Source: Burkholderiales bacterium
Lineage (GTDB): Bacteria > Pseudomonadota > Gammaproteobacteria > Burkholderiales > Usitatibacteraceae
Direction of reading: 5' to 3'
DNA length: 8,787 nucleotides
NCBI GenBank assembly: GCA_026786225.1
Contig: JAJAYN010000594.1
Span: 1 to 8,787 of the forward strand
Shown: positions 1 to 6,460 of the stretch, piece after piece
Numbering within the stretch: the stretch's first letter is position 1
Layout of the letters: each line of letters starts with the position of its first letter
Translations under genes and position numbers: made by a program
The notes under the pieces: generated by a model
Told to the model about the DNA's origin: nothing
Databases searched by the model: none
The model's input: only the letters and a program-made list of their open reading frames with translations

Positions 1-7
1 GATCAAA

Positions 8-14
8 CTCCTTT
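8..14 (-). promoter_or_regulatory. Shine-Dalgarno of a gene starting beyond the left edge
   Basis: Read on the minus strand, these bases give AAAGGAG, a strong Shine-Dalgarno sequence. Only seven bases (TTTGATC) lie between it and the window edge, so a start codon at or just past the edge would have ideal spacing. The gene itself is not visible and cannot be named. Confidence 0.5.
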
Positions 15-294
15 CGATGGTTGGACCGAATTGCTTGTGTATAGCGCCGCGATACGTTGAAGCGCTACCAAGAATTCATTCTGTCGAACGATTGAGTCAG
101 GACAACTGCGCAGACTGGTTTTCAGTTGCATAGCAACCTCACTCAACCCGGATTGCTTTCAGCACACCAAACTAATTAAGACAAGTGAGCCGACAACAAC
201 ACGAGCACTTGGTGAAGCGGATTCTATTACAGAAGTTTTTTGCAACACCAGTTTTAGGGTGTGTCAAGAGCGCTTATTTGCACACGCTGTTTGC

Positions 295-317
295 AAAATG
301 GTGTCGCCACGCTACCA
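295..317 (-). terminator. Weak candidate terminator after lysA
   Basis: On the minus strand, 12 bases after the lysA stop, TGGT pairs with ACCA around an inner CG/CG pair, a two-by-two internal loop and a TGG loop. TTTT follows. The stem is short and interrupted, so this is only a weak candidate for an intrinsic terminator; no better one is visible downstream of lysA. Confidence 0.2.
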
Positions 318-329
318 ATCATCTTGCGC

Positions 330-1619
330 TTAACTGCTTTGCAAGCGTTCGAGTCCGACGAGATCATCAAAACTCTCGCGTTTGCGGATCAATGTTGCGC
401 TATCGCCATCGACCATTACCTCTGCTGCACGCAACCGCGAATTGTAGTTTGAGGACATCACAAACGCATACGCGCCAGCAGAAAGTATGGCGACGACATC
501 GCCTTGTCGCGCGGCAAGCGACCGCGCATGCGCGAGTACATCTGCACTCTCGCACACTGGCCCCACGACGTCGTAGACGCTCTCGGAGGCATCCGCTCTA
601 AATGGCCCCGTCATCACGACCTCGTGGTGCGCCTGGTAAAGGGAAGGGCGAATCAAATCATTCATCGCCGCATCAATCACAAGAAAATTCTTGTTTTCAG
701 TCGGCTTCACAAACTCCACGCGCGACAACAGGACGCCGGCATTGCCAACCAGCACGCGGCCGGGCTCTAGCAGTAACTCGACGTCGCGCGCACCAAGACT
801 CGCCTCCAGCGCGTCCGCGTAGCCTTTCAAATCAATGGTGTCCTCGTCCTTATACGTGATGCCGATGCCGCCGCCTGGACAAATGTGATGCACCATCACA
901 CCCTCCCTGGCAAGAGAGTCAGCGAGTGCAACGATGCGCTGCATCGCTTCACGTAGAGGTTTGTCATCAGTCAGCTGAGAGCCGATGTGGCAATCGACGC
1001 CGACGATGCGAATGTGTGACAGCGCCGTAGCGCGCCGATACACATCAATAGCGCGATCAAAGGCAATGCCAAATTTGTTGTTTTTCAAACCGGTCGAAAT
1101 ATAGGGATGCGTCTTCGCATCCACATCCGGATTAACGCGCAGACTGATGCGGGCTTCCACCCCTAGCGCGACCGCAACGTCGTTGAGCCGGTCAAGTTCC
1201 GATTCACTCTCAACATTGAAGCACTTGATGTTTGCCTGTAACGCCAGGCGCATTTCTGCTGCGGTCTTGCCCAATCCGGAAAATACGACTTTGCGCGGGT
1301 CTCCTCCGGCTTCAAGTACGCGCATCAACTCGCCGCCGGAAACGATGTCGAAGCCCGAGCCCAATGCCGCAAACAAACGCAATATCGCGAGGTTGGAGTT
1401 AGCCTTTACCGCGTAACAAATCAAATGCGGACGACCGTTGCGGGCCGCCCTCAGCGCCGCATCAAGACGGTGGTAAGCGGATACCAATGCCGCTTTGGAA
1501 TAGACGAAACACGGCGTACCGAAACGCGCCGCAATGTCGTCAAGCAGTACACCCTCCATCATTAGCGCACCTGCCACGCCATCCCGGTGGACGCTGAAAG
1601 TACCCGGCGAAGCGATCAT
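330..1619 (-). CDS. lysA: Diaminopimelate decarboxylase LysA
   Basis: Converts meso-2,6-diaminopimelate to L-lysine and CO2, the last step of lysine synthesis; a cytosolic PLP enzyme of the fold III alanine racemase-like group. With the start at 1619 the protein has 429 residues, normal for the family. Visible landmarks are the PLP lysine K72 in CYAVKANSN, H211 in HIGSQL, the glycine loop CPGGGIGITY (248-257), EPGR (285-288), the catalytic-type cysteine C356 in GPVCESAD, and SAGAYAFVMSSNYNSR near the end. The frame stays open upstream to an ATG at 1811, but those 64 extra residues overlap lptM and look unlike a LysA N-terminus. The ATG at 1619 overlaps the lptM stop as ATGA, so translational coupling is likely. 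Function is secure. Confidence 0.97.
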   Translation of the reverse strand: MIASPGTFSVHRDGVAGALMMEGVLLDDIAARFGTPCFVYSKAALVSAYHRLDAALRAARNGRPHLICYAVKANSNLAILRLFAALGSGFDIVSGGELMRVLEAGGDPRKVVFSGLGKTAAEMRLALQANIKCFNVESESELDRLNDVAVALGVEARISLRVNPDVDAKTHPYISTGLKNNKFGIAFDRAIDVYRRATALSHIRIVGVDCHIGSQLTDDKPLREAMQRIVALADSLAREGVMVHHICPGGGIGITYKDEDTIDLKGYADALEASLGARDVELLLEPGRVLVGNAGVLLSRVEFVKPTENKNFLVIDAAMNDLIRPSLYQAHHEVVMTGPFRADASESVYDVVGPVCESADVLAHARSLAARQGDVVAILSAGAYAFVMSSNYNSRLRAAEVMVDGDSATLIRKRESFDDLVGLERLQSS

Positions 1620-1756
1620 TTGGCGGTCCCCGCCGCGGTCACCTTGGGGGCGGGCGTCGGATTGTCCTGCGGTAACTTGAGCGGGCCTTTCTGGCCACAC
1701 GCGGCAAGACCAGTGGAGAAGATTAAAGCGGCTAAAATAAAAATAACGCGACGCAT
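1616..1756 (-). CDS. lptM: LptM-type small lipoprotein
   Basis: A 46-residue protein. It begins MRRVIFILAALIFSTGLAAC, a signal peptide with a short basic N-terminus, a hydrophobic core and a lipobox ending at C20. Directly after the cysteine comes GQKGPLKLP, the hallmark of the LptM (YifL) family, whose members aid maturation of the LptD/LptE LPS translocon in the outer membrane. The rest is a short Pro/Ala/Thr-rich tail. Its TGA overlaps the lysA ATG by four bases, and a small lipoprotein ahead of lysA is the usual arrangement in beta- and gammaproteobacteria. No clear Shine-Dalgarno precedes the ATG. Family assignment rests on the lipobox, the GQKGPL motif and the position; role is inferred from the family. 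Confidence 0.88.
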   Translation of the reverse strand: MRRVIFILAALIFSTGLAACGQKGPLKLPQDNPTPAPKVTAAGTAK

Positions 1757-1809
1757 GGCAGAGTGACTTTGAGTGGAATTGACTGGGTTGAAAGGATGGT
1801 ATCACGGGC

Positions 1810-2145
1810 ATGAATACGCAGAACCTAGAGGATGAGAGCGCATTTCATGCGCGTGTGGATGGCGTATTTGCGGCCATTGAATCTGCCGTCGATGTCGGTG
1901 ATGCGGACATCGACACCGAGACCAGCGGCGGAATCCTCACGCTGGAATTCGAGAATCGCAGCAAGGTGATCATCAATCGGCAGACGTTTAATCGCGAGAT
2001 CTGGGTGGCTGCCAAGTCTGGTGGATTTCATTTCCGCTTCGATGGCACGGGCTGGCGGGATACGCGCAGCGATGAACGTATCGAATCGCTGCTCGCCCGT
2101 GTGATCAAGGAGCAGGGCGCAATTGTGATGTCAATCACAATTTGA
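1810..2145 (+). CDS. cyaY: Iron-sulfur assembly protein CyaY (bacterial frataxin)
   Basis: Cytosolic frataxin homologue that binds iron and modulates IscS during iron-sulfur cluster assembly. The 111-residue length is typical. The frataxin fold is readable: an N-terminal helix rich in Asp/Glu (about residues 7-38), then strands with GGILTLEFENRSKVIINRQ (40-58), EIWVAAKSGGFHFRF (63-77) and W82. The acidic helix supplies the usual iron-contacting surface. The start is divergent from lptM with 53 bases between the two ATGs. The best purine-rich site, AAGGA at 1792-1796, is rather far (13 bases) from the ATG; no other in-frame start fits. The last codons (IVMSITI) are embedded in a palindrome described separately. 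Confidence 0.95.
   Translation: MNTQNLEDESAFHARVDGVFAAIESAVDVGDADIDTETSGGILTLEFENRSKVIINRQTFNREIWVAAKSGGFHFRFDGTGWRDTRSDERIESLLARVIKEQGAIVMSITI
2121..2142. promoter_or_regulatory. CRP-like palindrome or hairpin at the 3' end of cyaY
   Basis: Two perfect 9-bp arms, AATTGTGAT and ATCACAATT, flank a four-base centre GTCA, ending just before the cyaY stop. The block contains TGTGA-N6-TCACA, an exact match to the core consensus of CRP-family regulators. In RNA the same bases would form a 9-bp, A/U-rich stem with a tetraloop followed by UUGAUUU, so a weak terminator or 3'-end-protecting hairpin is the main alternative. It lies about 180 bases upstream of the marR-type gene. Confidence 0.45.
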
Positions 2146-2194
2146 TTTCGCAGCGCACAAAAAATGCCGCTTGATAAAAGTCATCACCCAGTTT

Positions 2195-2259
2195 AGTATC
2201 GAATCAATACCAAAAATACTTGGTTAAAAAACGACCTTGTAAAGTATCGACTCGAAACC
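2195..2259. promoter_or_regulatory. Repeat-rich spacer, candidate operator region of the MarR gene
   Basis: Two copies of a 17-bp sequence, AGTATCGAATCAATACC (2195-2211) and AGTATCGACTCGAAACC (2243-2259), match at 14 of 17 positions and start 48 bases apart. The first also reads as an inverted repeat GTAT-N7-ATAC (2196-2210). Between them ACCAA-N6-TTGGT (2209-2224) forms another short inverted repeat. The spacer is markedly AT-richer than the flanking genes. MarR proteins usually bind short palindromes beside their own promoter, so autoregulation is a reasonable inference; no strong -35/-10 pair could be chosen. Confidence 0.35.
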
Positions 2260-2323
2260 ATTTTTTGCAGGACGCGGCGCAAGACATTAAAAATGGCTGA
2301 CTTGAATACCGGTAACCACCAGC

Positions 2324-2917
2324 ATGGATAAGAGCCCCGAAGTACTTCTGGAGCTGGTCGAGCGGCTCGGCAATCTGCTGCGTTCGGAATTCCGTCGCGC
2401 CGGTGCAGACGAACAATTGCAGCCGGTGCACGTTCACGCTCTCGTGTACCTGACCCGCGCCAACCGTTACTCAAACACACCACAGGCCATGGCCGAATAC
2501 CTGGGGCTGACCAAGGGCACGATGTCGCAAAGCCTGCTATTGCTGGACCGGCGCGGATTGATCGAACGTTATCAGGATGACCTCGACCGCCGTGTGGTGC
2601 GTTTACGACTTTCCACCAGCGGTGAGCAGTTCTTATATGATGCCCAGCCGCAAAGCGCCTGGCAGCACGCCACCCGTAACATCAGCCCCAATCGTATCCG
2701 GAACGCGGTTTCAGCCTTGCGCGAAACGCTTACTACGTTCCAGGCTGACAACGAAGGTCAGCCGTTCGGCACTTGCAGTGGCTGCCGGCATTTCGAGCGT
2801 TTGTCGGCACGCGCGTACCGATGCGGGCTGATGGGGGACCGGTTGTCGGGGCCGGAAGCGCGCAAACTTTGCTGGCTGTATGAAGAGAAGGGGGGCGGAA
2901 GCGAGGAGGAGGACTAG
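2324..2917 (+). CDS. MarR-family regulator with C-terminal four-cysteine module
   Basis: A 197-residue putative transcriptional regulator. Residues about 5-105 read as a MarR-type winged helix: helices at the N-terminus, then AMAEYLGLTKGTMSQSLLLLDRRGLIERYQD (56-86) as the helix-turn-helix with recognition helix, and DDLDRRVVRLRLSTSG (85-100) as the wing. After a helical linker (about 120-142) comes a module unusual for MarR proteins: C151, C154, C167 and C183 in the spacing CX2CX12CX15C, within CSGCRHF, YRCGLM and KLCWLYEE. Four such cysteines could bind an Fe-S cluster or zinc. The tail is acidic (EEKGGGSEEED). Only the ATG at 2324 fits, since an in-frame stop lies at 2303-2305; it has no evident Shine-Dalgarno. 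The gene follows cyaY on the same strand after 178 bases. Regulated genes cannot be read from the sequence. Confidence 0.8.
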   Translation: MDKSPEVLLELVERLGNLLRSEFRRAGADEQLQPVHVHALVYLTRANRYSNTPQAMAEYLGLTKGTMSQSLLLLDRRGLIERYQDDLDRRVVRLRLSTSGEQFLYDAQPQSAWQHATRNISPNRIRNAVSALRETLTTFQADNEGQPFGTCSGCRHFERLSARAYRCGLMGDRLSGPEARKLCWLYEEKGGGSEEED

Positions 2918-3046
2918 CGTCACCATATAAGTAACTTCCCATTGCTCTCGATCACTACTTAACAGTCACAAGCTCCAGCACCTGATTTTCCCGGTTTAGA
3001 TTGCAGTGACGAAAATCGCCAACGAGTCGGCACTAATTAACGATGG

Positions 3047-4471
3047 TTACGCCAACCGCCTGCGTGCCCTCTCCGCTGCCAACCTGACCTGCGCTGGCGC
3101 CGTCCCGCCAATGTGATTCCGACTCGCCACCGATCCTTCAGGCGACAACACGGCATACACGTCGTCGCTAACCAGTTTCGAGTAGCCCTGCAAGGTCTCA
3201 AGCGGTAACTCCACCAAATCCTTCCCCATCTTTTCTGCATCCCGGACCGCGAGCGCAACCGCCTCGTGCGCATCGCGGAACGCCAGGCCCTTTCTCACCA
3301 GATAGTCGGCGAGATCCGTTGCAGTCGCAAATCCGCGCTTGACCGCCGCCGCCATCCGCTCAGGCCGCACCTCAATTGCCGCCGCCAGATCCACCATGAT
3401 GGTCAGGGAATCTCGCACGGTGTCTACCGTATCAAACAATGGCTCCTTGTCCTCCTGATTGTCCTTGTTATACGCAAGTGGCTGTCCTTTCATCAGGGTC
3501 AGCAATGCAACCAGGTTCCCGTTCACCCGCCCAGTCTTGCCGCGAATCAGTTCCGGCACATCGGGGTTCTTCTTCTGCGGCATGATCGAGGACGAATAAC
3601 AAAAACGGTCTGGCAGATTGATAAAGCCGACGCTCTGGCTCATCCAGATAATCAATTCCTCCGAAAACCGGGACAGGTGCGTCATTACCAGCGCTGCCGC
3701 AGAAACAAACTCAATGGCGAAATCCCGGTCGGACACGGCGTCCAGCGAGTTTTCACACACGCCGTCAAAGCCCAACTCCCTCGCGACGGACTCGCGATCA
3801 ATCGGGTAACTGGTGCCGGCAAGTGCCGCCGCACCCAACGGCAGCCGGTTCACGCGTTTGCGACAATCGACCATCCTTGCCTCGTCGCGTGAGAGCATTT
3901 CAACGTAAGCCATGACGTGATGACCAAAGGTCACCGGCTGCGCGACCTGCAAATGCGTAAAGCCCGGCATGATCGTATCGGTGTGCCTTTCTGCCAAACC
4001 CACCAGTGCCAGTTGCGTCGCGCGTAGCAGCATCACAAGCCCATCGATCTCGCCGCGCAGCCAAAGCCGGATATCGGTTGCGATCTGATCGTTGCGGGAC
4101 CGACCGGTGTGCAGACGTTTTCCCGCGTCGCCGATCGCGGCGATCAGTCGCGACTCAATATTCATATGGACGTCTTCGAGATCCACCCGCCAATCGAAAC
4201 GGTCGGCAAGGATCTCGACTTCGATTTCGCCCATACCACGCTCAATGTCAGCCAAATCCTGCGCCGTGATGACGGCCTGTCTGGTCAGCATGCGCGCGTG
4301 TGCAAGCGAGCCCTTAATATCTACAAGTGCCAGGCGCTTGTCGAATGTCACCGACGCCGTGAAGCGCTTTACAAGTTCTGTTACAGGCTCCGAGAAGCGA
4401 CCCGAAAAATGGCTTTTCTCAGGTGAGGCACCGGAAGCAGCGTTATCACGGGGGACTGAAATATTGGACAT
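3047..4471 (-). CDS. argH: Argininosuccinate lyase ArgH
   Basis: Cleaves argininosuccinate to arginine and fumarate, the last step of arginine synthesis; a cytosolic homotetramer of the fumarase/aspartase superfamily. Its 474 residues are close to the usual 460-470, with a slightly long N-terminus before SGRFSEPV. Signatures are HTGRSRNDQ (121-129), GFTHLQVAQP (170-179, with catalytic-type H173), and the mobile signature loop SSSIMPQKKNP (293-303) holding the catalytic serine; a serine replaces the more common first glycine of that loop. The ATG at 4471 directly abuts a plus-strand ATG at 4472 (CATATG). No Shine-Dalgarno precedes it, see the promoter entry. The gene stands alone on its strand and faces away from the sensor kinase, as in many Pseudomonas and betaproteobacterial genomes. 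Confidence 0.97.
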   Translation of the reverse strand: MSNISVPRDNAASGASPEKSHFSGRFSEPVTELVKRFTASVTFDKRLALVDIKGSLAHARMLTRQAVITAQDLADIERGMGEIEVEILADRFDWRVDLEDVHMNIESRLIAAIGDAGKRLHTGRSRNDQIATDIRLWLRGEIDGLVMLLRATQLALVGLAERHTDTIMPGFTHLQVAQPVTFGHHVMAYVEMLSRDEARMVDCRKRVNRLPLGAAALAGTSYPIDRESVARELGFDGVCENSLDAVSDRDFAIEFVSAAALVMTHLSRFSEELIIWMSQSVGFINLPDRFCYSSSIMPQKKNPDVPELIRGKTGRVNGNLVALLTLMKGQPLAYNKDNQEDKEPLFDTVDTVRDSLTIMVDLAAAIEVRPERMAAAVKRGFATATDLADYLVRKGLAFRDAHEAVALAVRDAEKMGKDLVELPLETLQGYSKLVSDDVYAVLSPEGSVASRNHIGGTAPAQVRLAAERARRRLA

Positions 4472-4476
4472 ATGGC

Positions 4477-4506
4477 ATTGTCAATCTGTAGAAAATTCGC
4501 TCACAA
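4477..4506 (-). promoter_or_regulatory. Candidate sigma70-like promoter of argH
   Basis: On the minus strand TTGTGA (4506-4501) and GACAAT (4482-4477) are separated by 18 bases, acceptable -35 and -10 hexamers with mismatches. The predicted transcription start falls on or next to the argH ATG, which would make the transcript leaderless. This fits the absence of a Shine-Dalgarno site, but the hexamers are imperfect. Confidence 0.3.
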
Positions 4507-4513
4507 TCGAGCC

Positions 4514-5560
4514 ATGACGAGTATAAAGCATCGCTCTCCTGACCCCGGTCACCCGGCAGCGCCAAAACCGGCGACGGCACGTCTGCCGGATTTTTGCAAC
4601 CTCGGCATCATGTTGCGACTATTGGTGATCGTAAATTTGCTTTGCATCGCCGCCGCAGTAGTACGTGCAGACGTCCGTGATCTCTGGCAGCAATTCCTGT
4701 ACATCTCGGCGGTTGCGCAGCCGGCGATCATTTTCTCTCTGCTCGTCATGTGCGCCTGCCGCAGGCCGCTCGCAAAACTTGCCTATTGGCAGGGCATTAC
4801 TTCGCTTGCACTGCTCGAGGCCATCATCGGCTTTCTGTTCTGGTGGTGGCTGCACACCATTACACCGTTCGCTGAACCCGTATCGCTTTGGCAGTACGGC
4901 TTTTTCGTGGCTTTCGCCACCGGCTTTGCGCTGTTCTATTTCGACTTGCGCTCTCGCGCACTTTCGCCGGCGCTGACCGAGGCGCGATTACAAGCGCTAC
5001 AGGCACGCATCCGGCCACATTTTTTGTTCAACAGCATCAACGCTGTCCTGTCGCTGATCCGATCCGAACCCAAGCGTGCCGAGCGGATGCTGGAGGATAT
5101 GTCGGAGCTTTTCCGTGTGTTGATGGCGGACAATCGCAAGCTAACCCCGCTCGCCGATGAAATCACGCTTTGCAAACGCTACCTCGAAATTGAGGAAATT
5201 CGTCTGGGAGAGCGCCTCCTTGTTGACTGGAAAATAGCCGGAATGCCGGCAGACGCACTGGTGCCGCCGCTTATCCTTCAGCCACTGGTCGAAAACGCCG
5301 TTTACCACGGCATTGAACCGCTCCACCTGCCGGGCACCCTTATCATCGAAGTACTGCCAAGGGGGAAGCAGTTCAGTATCCGGCTGACCAACCCGTTCCA
5401 TGCCGATTCCACGCACGTTTCCGGAAATCGCATGGCAATTGCCAACATCAAGGAACGCTTGCAGCTACACTTCGATGCTGAAGCAAGCCTGAACGCGGAG
5501 GTAAAAGGTGAGTCGTATGTGGTCACGATTACGCTACCCGTGCGCACGCAAGACCTCTAG
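4514..5560 (+). CDS. algZ: LytS/AlgZ-type membrane sensor histidine kinase
   Basis: Sensor kinase of a two-component system, in the inner membrane. From the chosen ATG it has 348 residues. After a Pro-rich cytoplasmic start comes LPDFCNLGIMLRLL, typical of AlgZ/FimS proteins, then four hydrophobic segments (about residues 32-50, 62-82, 89-114 and 126-144). The His_kinase region follows, with phospho-acceptor H169 in RPHFLFNSIN and the ATPase N-box LVENAVYHG (N261). The G-box is degenerate (SGNRMAIANIKERL), as I recall for AlgZ proteins. An in-frame ATG at 4472 would add 14 residues (MALSICRKFAHNRA) but abuts the argH start and overlaps its likely promoter, so 4514 is preferred; neither has a strong ribosome site. 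The gene for its partner regulator starts about 20 bases after the stop. Family certain; orthology with algZ is inferred from motifs and argH adjacency. The signal is unknown. Confidence 0.88.
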   Translation: MTSIKHRSPDPGHPAAPKPATARLPDFCNLGIMLRLLVIVNLLCIAAAVVRADVRDLWQQFLYISAVAQPAIIFSLLVMCACRRPLAKLAYWQGITSLALLEAIIGFLFWWWLHTITPFAEPVSLWQYGFFVAFATGFALFYFDLRSRALSPALTEARLQALQARIRPHFLFNSINAVLSLIRSEPKRAERMLEDMSELFRVLMADNRKLTPLADEITLCKRYLEIEEIRLGERLLVDWKIAGMPADALVPPLILQPLVENAVYHGIEPLHLPGTLIIEVLPRGKQFSIRLTNPFHADSTHVSGNRMAIANIKERLQLHFDAEASLNAEVKGESYVVTITLPVRTQDL

Positions 5561-5581
5561 TTTACGGACACCCAATTGACG

Positions 5582-6409
5582 ATGACGACCCAACCTTCGG
5601 CCCGTATCCTGATTGTCGACGACGAAGCCCCGGCCCGGCGGCGCCTGCGCGACCTGCTCGACGATTGCCGTGAACAGTTTCCCTTGACGATTGCCGACGA
5701 AGCGGCCAATGGCGTGGAGGCCATCGATATCATCAACCGGGGTGGAATCGATATTGTGCTCACCGACATTCGCATGCCGGTGATGGACGGACTGGAAGTC
5801 GCCCGCCATGTCGCCAAATTGCCAACACCGCCGAAACTCATCTTTGTAACGGCCTTCGACCAGTACGCCGTAAAAGCCTTTGAACTCAACGCAGTCGATT
5901 ACCTCCTCAAACCCATCCGGCTGGAACGCCTGCTCATGGCGCTCGGTAAAGCGACCGCCCTCAAACCGGCGCAAGCCGAGGCGATTGCCGAGGCGGCGCA
6001 GTCGACGCGCAAGCACCTGTCGATACATGAGCGTGGCCGCATCGTGCTGGTGCCAATGGACGACGTGCTGTACCTCAAGGCAGAGCTCAAGTACGTAACG
6101 GTACGAACGGTGCAAAAGGAATTCCTGCTCGAAGAATCGCTGACCAAGCTGGAAGAGGAGTTTGCATCTCTGTTCACGCGCATTCATCGTAATACGCTGG
6201 TCGCAACAAAGGCGGTGATCGGATTTGAAAAAATAGCCGACGCCGGCGCTGAGGGCGAGGAAGCACAGCCTGGTAGCGATAAAAGCGAAAAAGGCGAAAA
6301 AGGCGAAAAGGGCGACGGGGGCGGCAGCCACTGGGTGGTGGTGATTCGCGGTATCCCGGAGCGGTTGGCAGTCAGTCGCCGTCAACAACACGTGGTGAAA
6401 GAGTTTTAG
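5582..6409 (+). CDS. algR: LytTR-family response regulator, AlgR-type
   Basis: DNA-binding response regulator, presumably phosphorylated by the upstream kinase. From the ATG it has 275 residues. The receiver domain (about 8-120) shows ILIVDDEAPAR, phospho-acceptor D62 in LTDIRMPVMDG, T91 and K110 in YLLKPIR. An Ala-rich linker leads to the LytTR domain (about 146-275) with IVLVPMDDVLYLKAELKYVTV, RIHRNTLVA and ERLAVSRRQ. A TTG at 5576, two codons upstream, has better spacing (7 bases) to a weak GGA at 5566-5568 and could be the true start. The oddity is a charged Gly-rich insert at about 219-249 inside the LytTR domain, containing EKGEKGEKG encoded by a 9-bp tandem repeat. The pair matches AlgZ/AlgR-type systems. 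In recalled synteny hemC follows algR; here a transporter does. Regulated genes are not visible. Confidence 0.9.
   Translation: MTTQPSARILIVDDEAPARRRLRDLLDDCREQFPLTIADEAANGVEAIDIINRGGIDIVLTDIRMPVMDGLEVARHVAKLPTPPKLIFVTAFDQYAVKAFELNAVDYLLKPIRLERLLMALGKATALKPAQAEAIAEAAQSTRKHLSIHERGRIVLVPMDDVLYLKAELKYVTVRTVQKEFLLEESLTKLEEEFASLFTRIHRNTLVATKAVIGFEKIADAGAEGEEAQPGSDKSEKGEKGEKGDGGGSHWVVVIRGIPERLAVSRRQQHVVKEF
6287..6313 (+). repeat. 9-bp in-frame tandem repeat, three units
   Basis: Three consecutive units, GAAAAAGGC, GAAAAAGGC and GAAAAGGGC, encode Glu-Lys-Gly three times. The preceding AAAAGC and following GACGGG look like decayed edges of the array. Because each unit is three codons, gain or loss keeps the reading frame and would only change the length of a loop in the LytTR domain. 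Confidence 0.85.
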
Positions 6410-6451
6410 CGCGCCGCGGCCAAGGCTGTTGAGCGCATAGAAACCGCAACC

Positions 6452-6455
6452 GGAG
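6452..6455 (+). promoter_or_regulatory. Ribosome binding site fixing the GTG start of the transporter
   Basis: GGAG lies five bases before a GTG at 6461 (GGAGAAGTCGTG). This is one of the clearest ribosome sites in the window and supports the GTG start, which places the N-terminus just ahead of the first membrane segment. Confidence 0.65.
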
Positions 6456-6460
6456 AAGTC

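Larger units (their letters stand above)
1..329. other. Intergenic region left of lysA, no convincing gene
   Basis: This stretch holds no open frame that resembles a known protein. On the minus strand it should contain the 3' end of the lysA transcript and the upstream region of a gene beginning just outside the left edge. The longest minus-strand frame with a plausible ribosome site runs from an ATG at 131-129 to a TGA at 5-3 (42 codons). A GAGG lies a few bases upstream of that ATG, but the product is unrecognised. Plus-strand frames here run antisense into lysA and look like its shadows. I see no tRNA, repeat array or insertion-sequence end. Confidence 0.6.

Noticed and set aside
245..262. 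Small inverted repeat ACACC...GGTGT downstream of lysA
   Set aside because: Only five base pairs and no U-tract on either strand.
185..601. Plus-strand open frame of 138 codons
   Set aside because: It overlaps lysA antisense, is Arg/His-rich as expected of a shadow frame in GC-rich DNA, and resembles no family.
1620..1811. 64-residue N-terminal extension of LysA from the upstream ATG at 1811
   Set aside because: It runs in another frame over lptM, reads as low-quality protein, and the ATG at 1619 with ATGA coupling gives a normal LysA length.
2171..2186. FNR-like TTGAT...ATCA in the cyaY-marR spacer
   Set aside because: The half-sites are separated by seven bases instead of four, so the spacing does not fit an FNR/Anr box.
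2984..3017. 7-bp inverted repeat GATTTTC...GAAAATC between the marR-type gene and argH
   Set aside because: The loop of about 20 bases is long and no T-run follows on either strand, so it is a poor terminator; no better signal for it was found.
5534..6391. Long minus-strand open frame (285 codons) across the response regulator gene
   Set aside because: It is antisense to a clearly conserved LytTR regulator; its Phe-Ala repeat merely mirrors the 9-bp tandem repeat, and no domain is recognisable.
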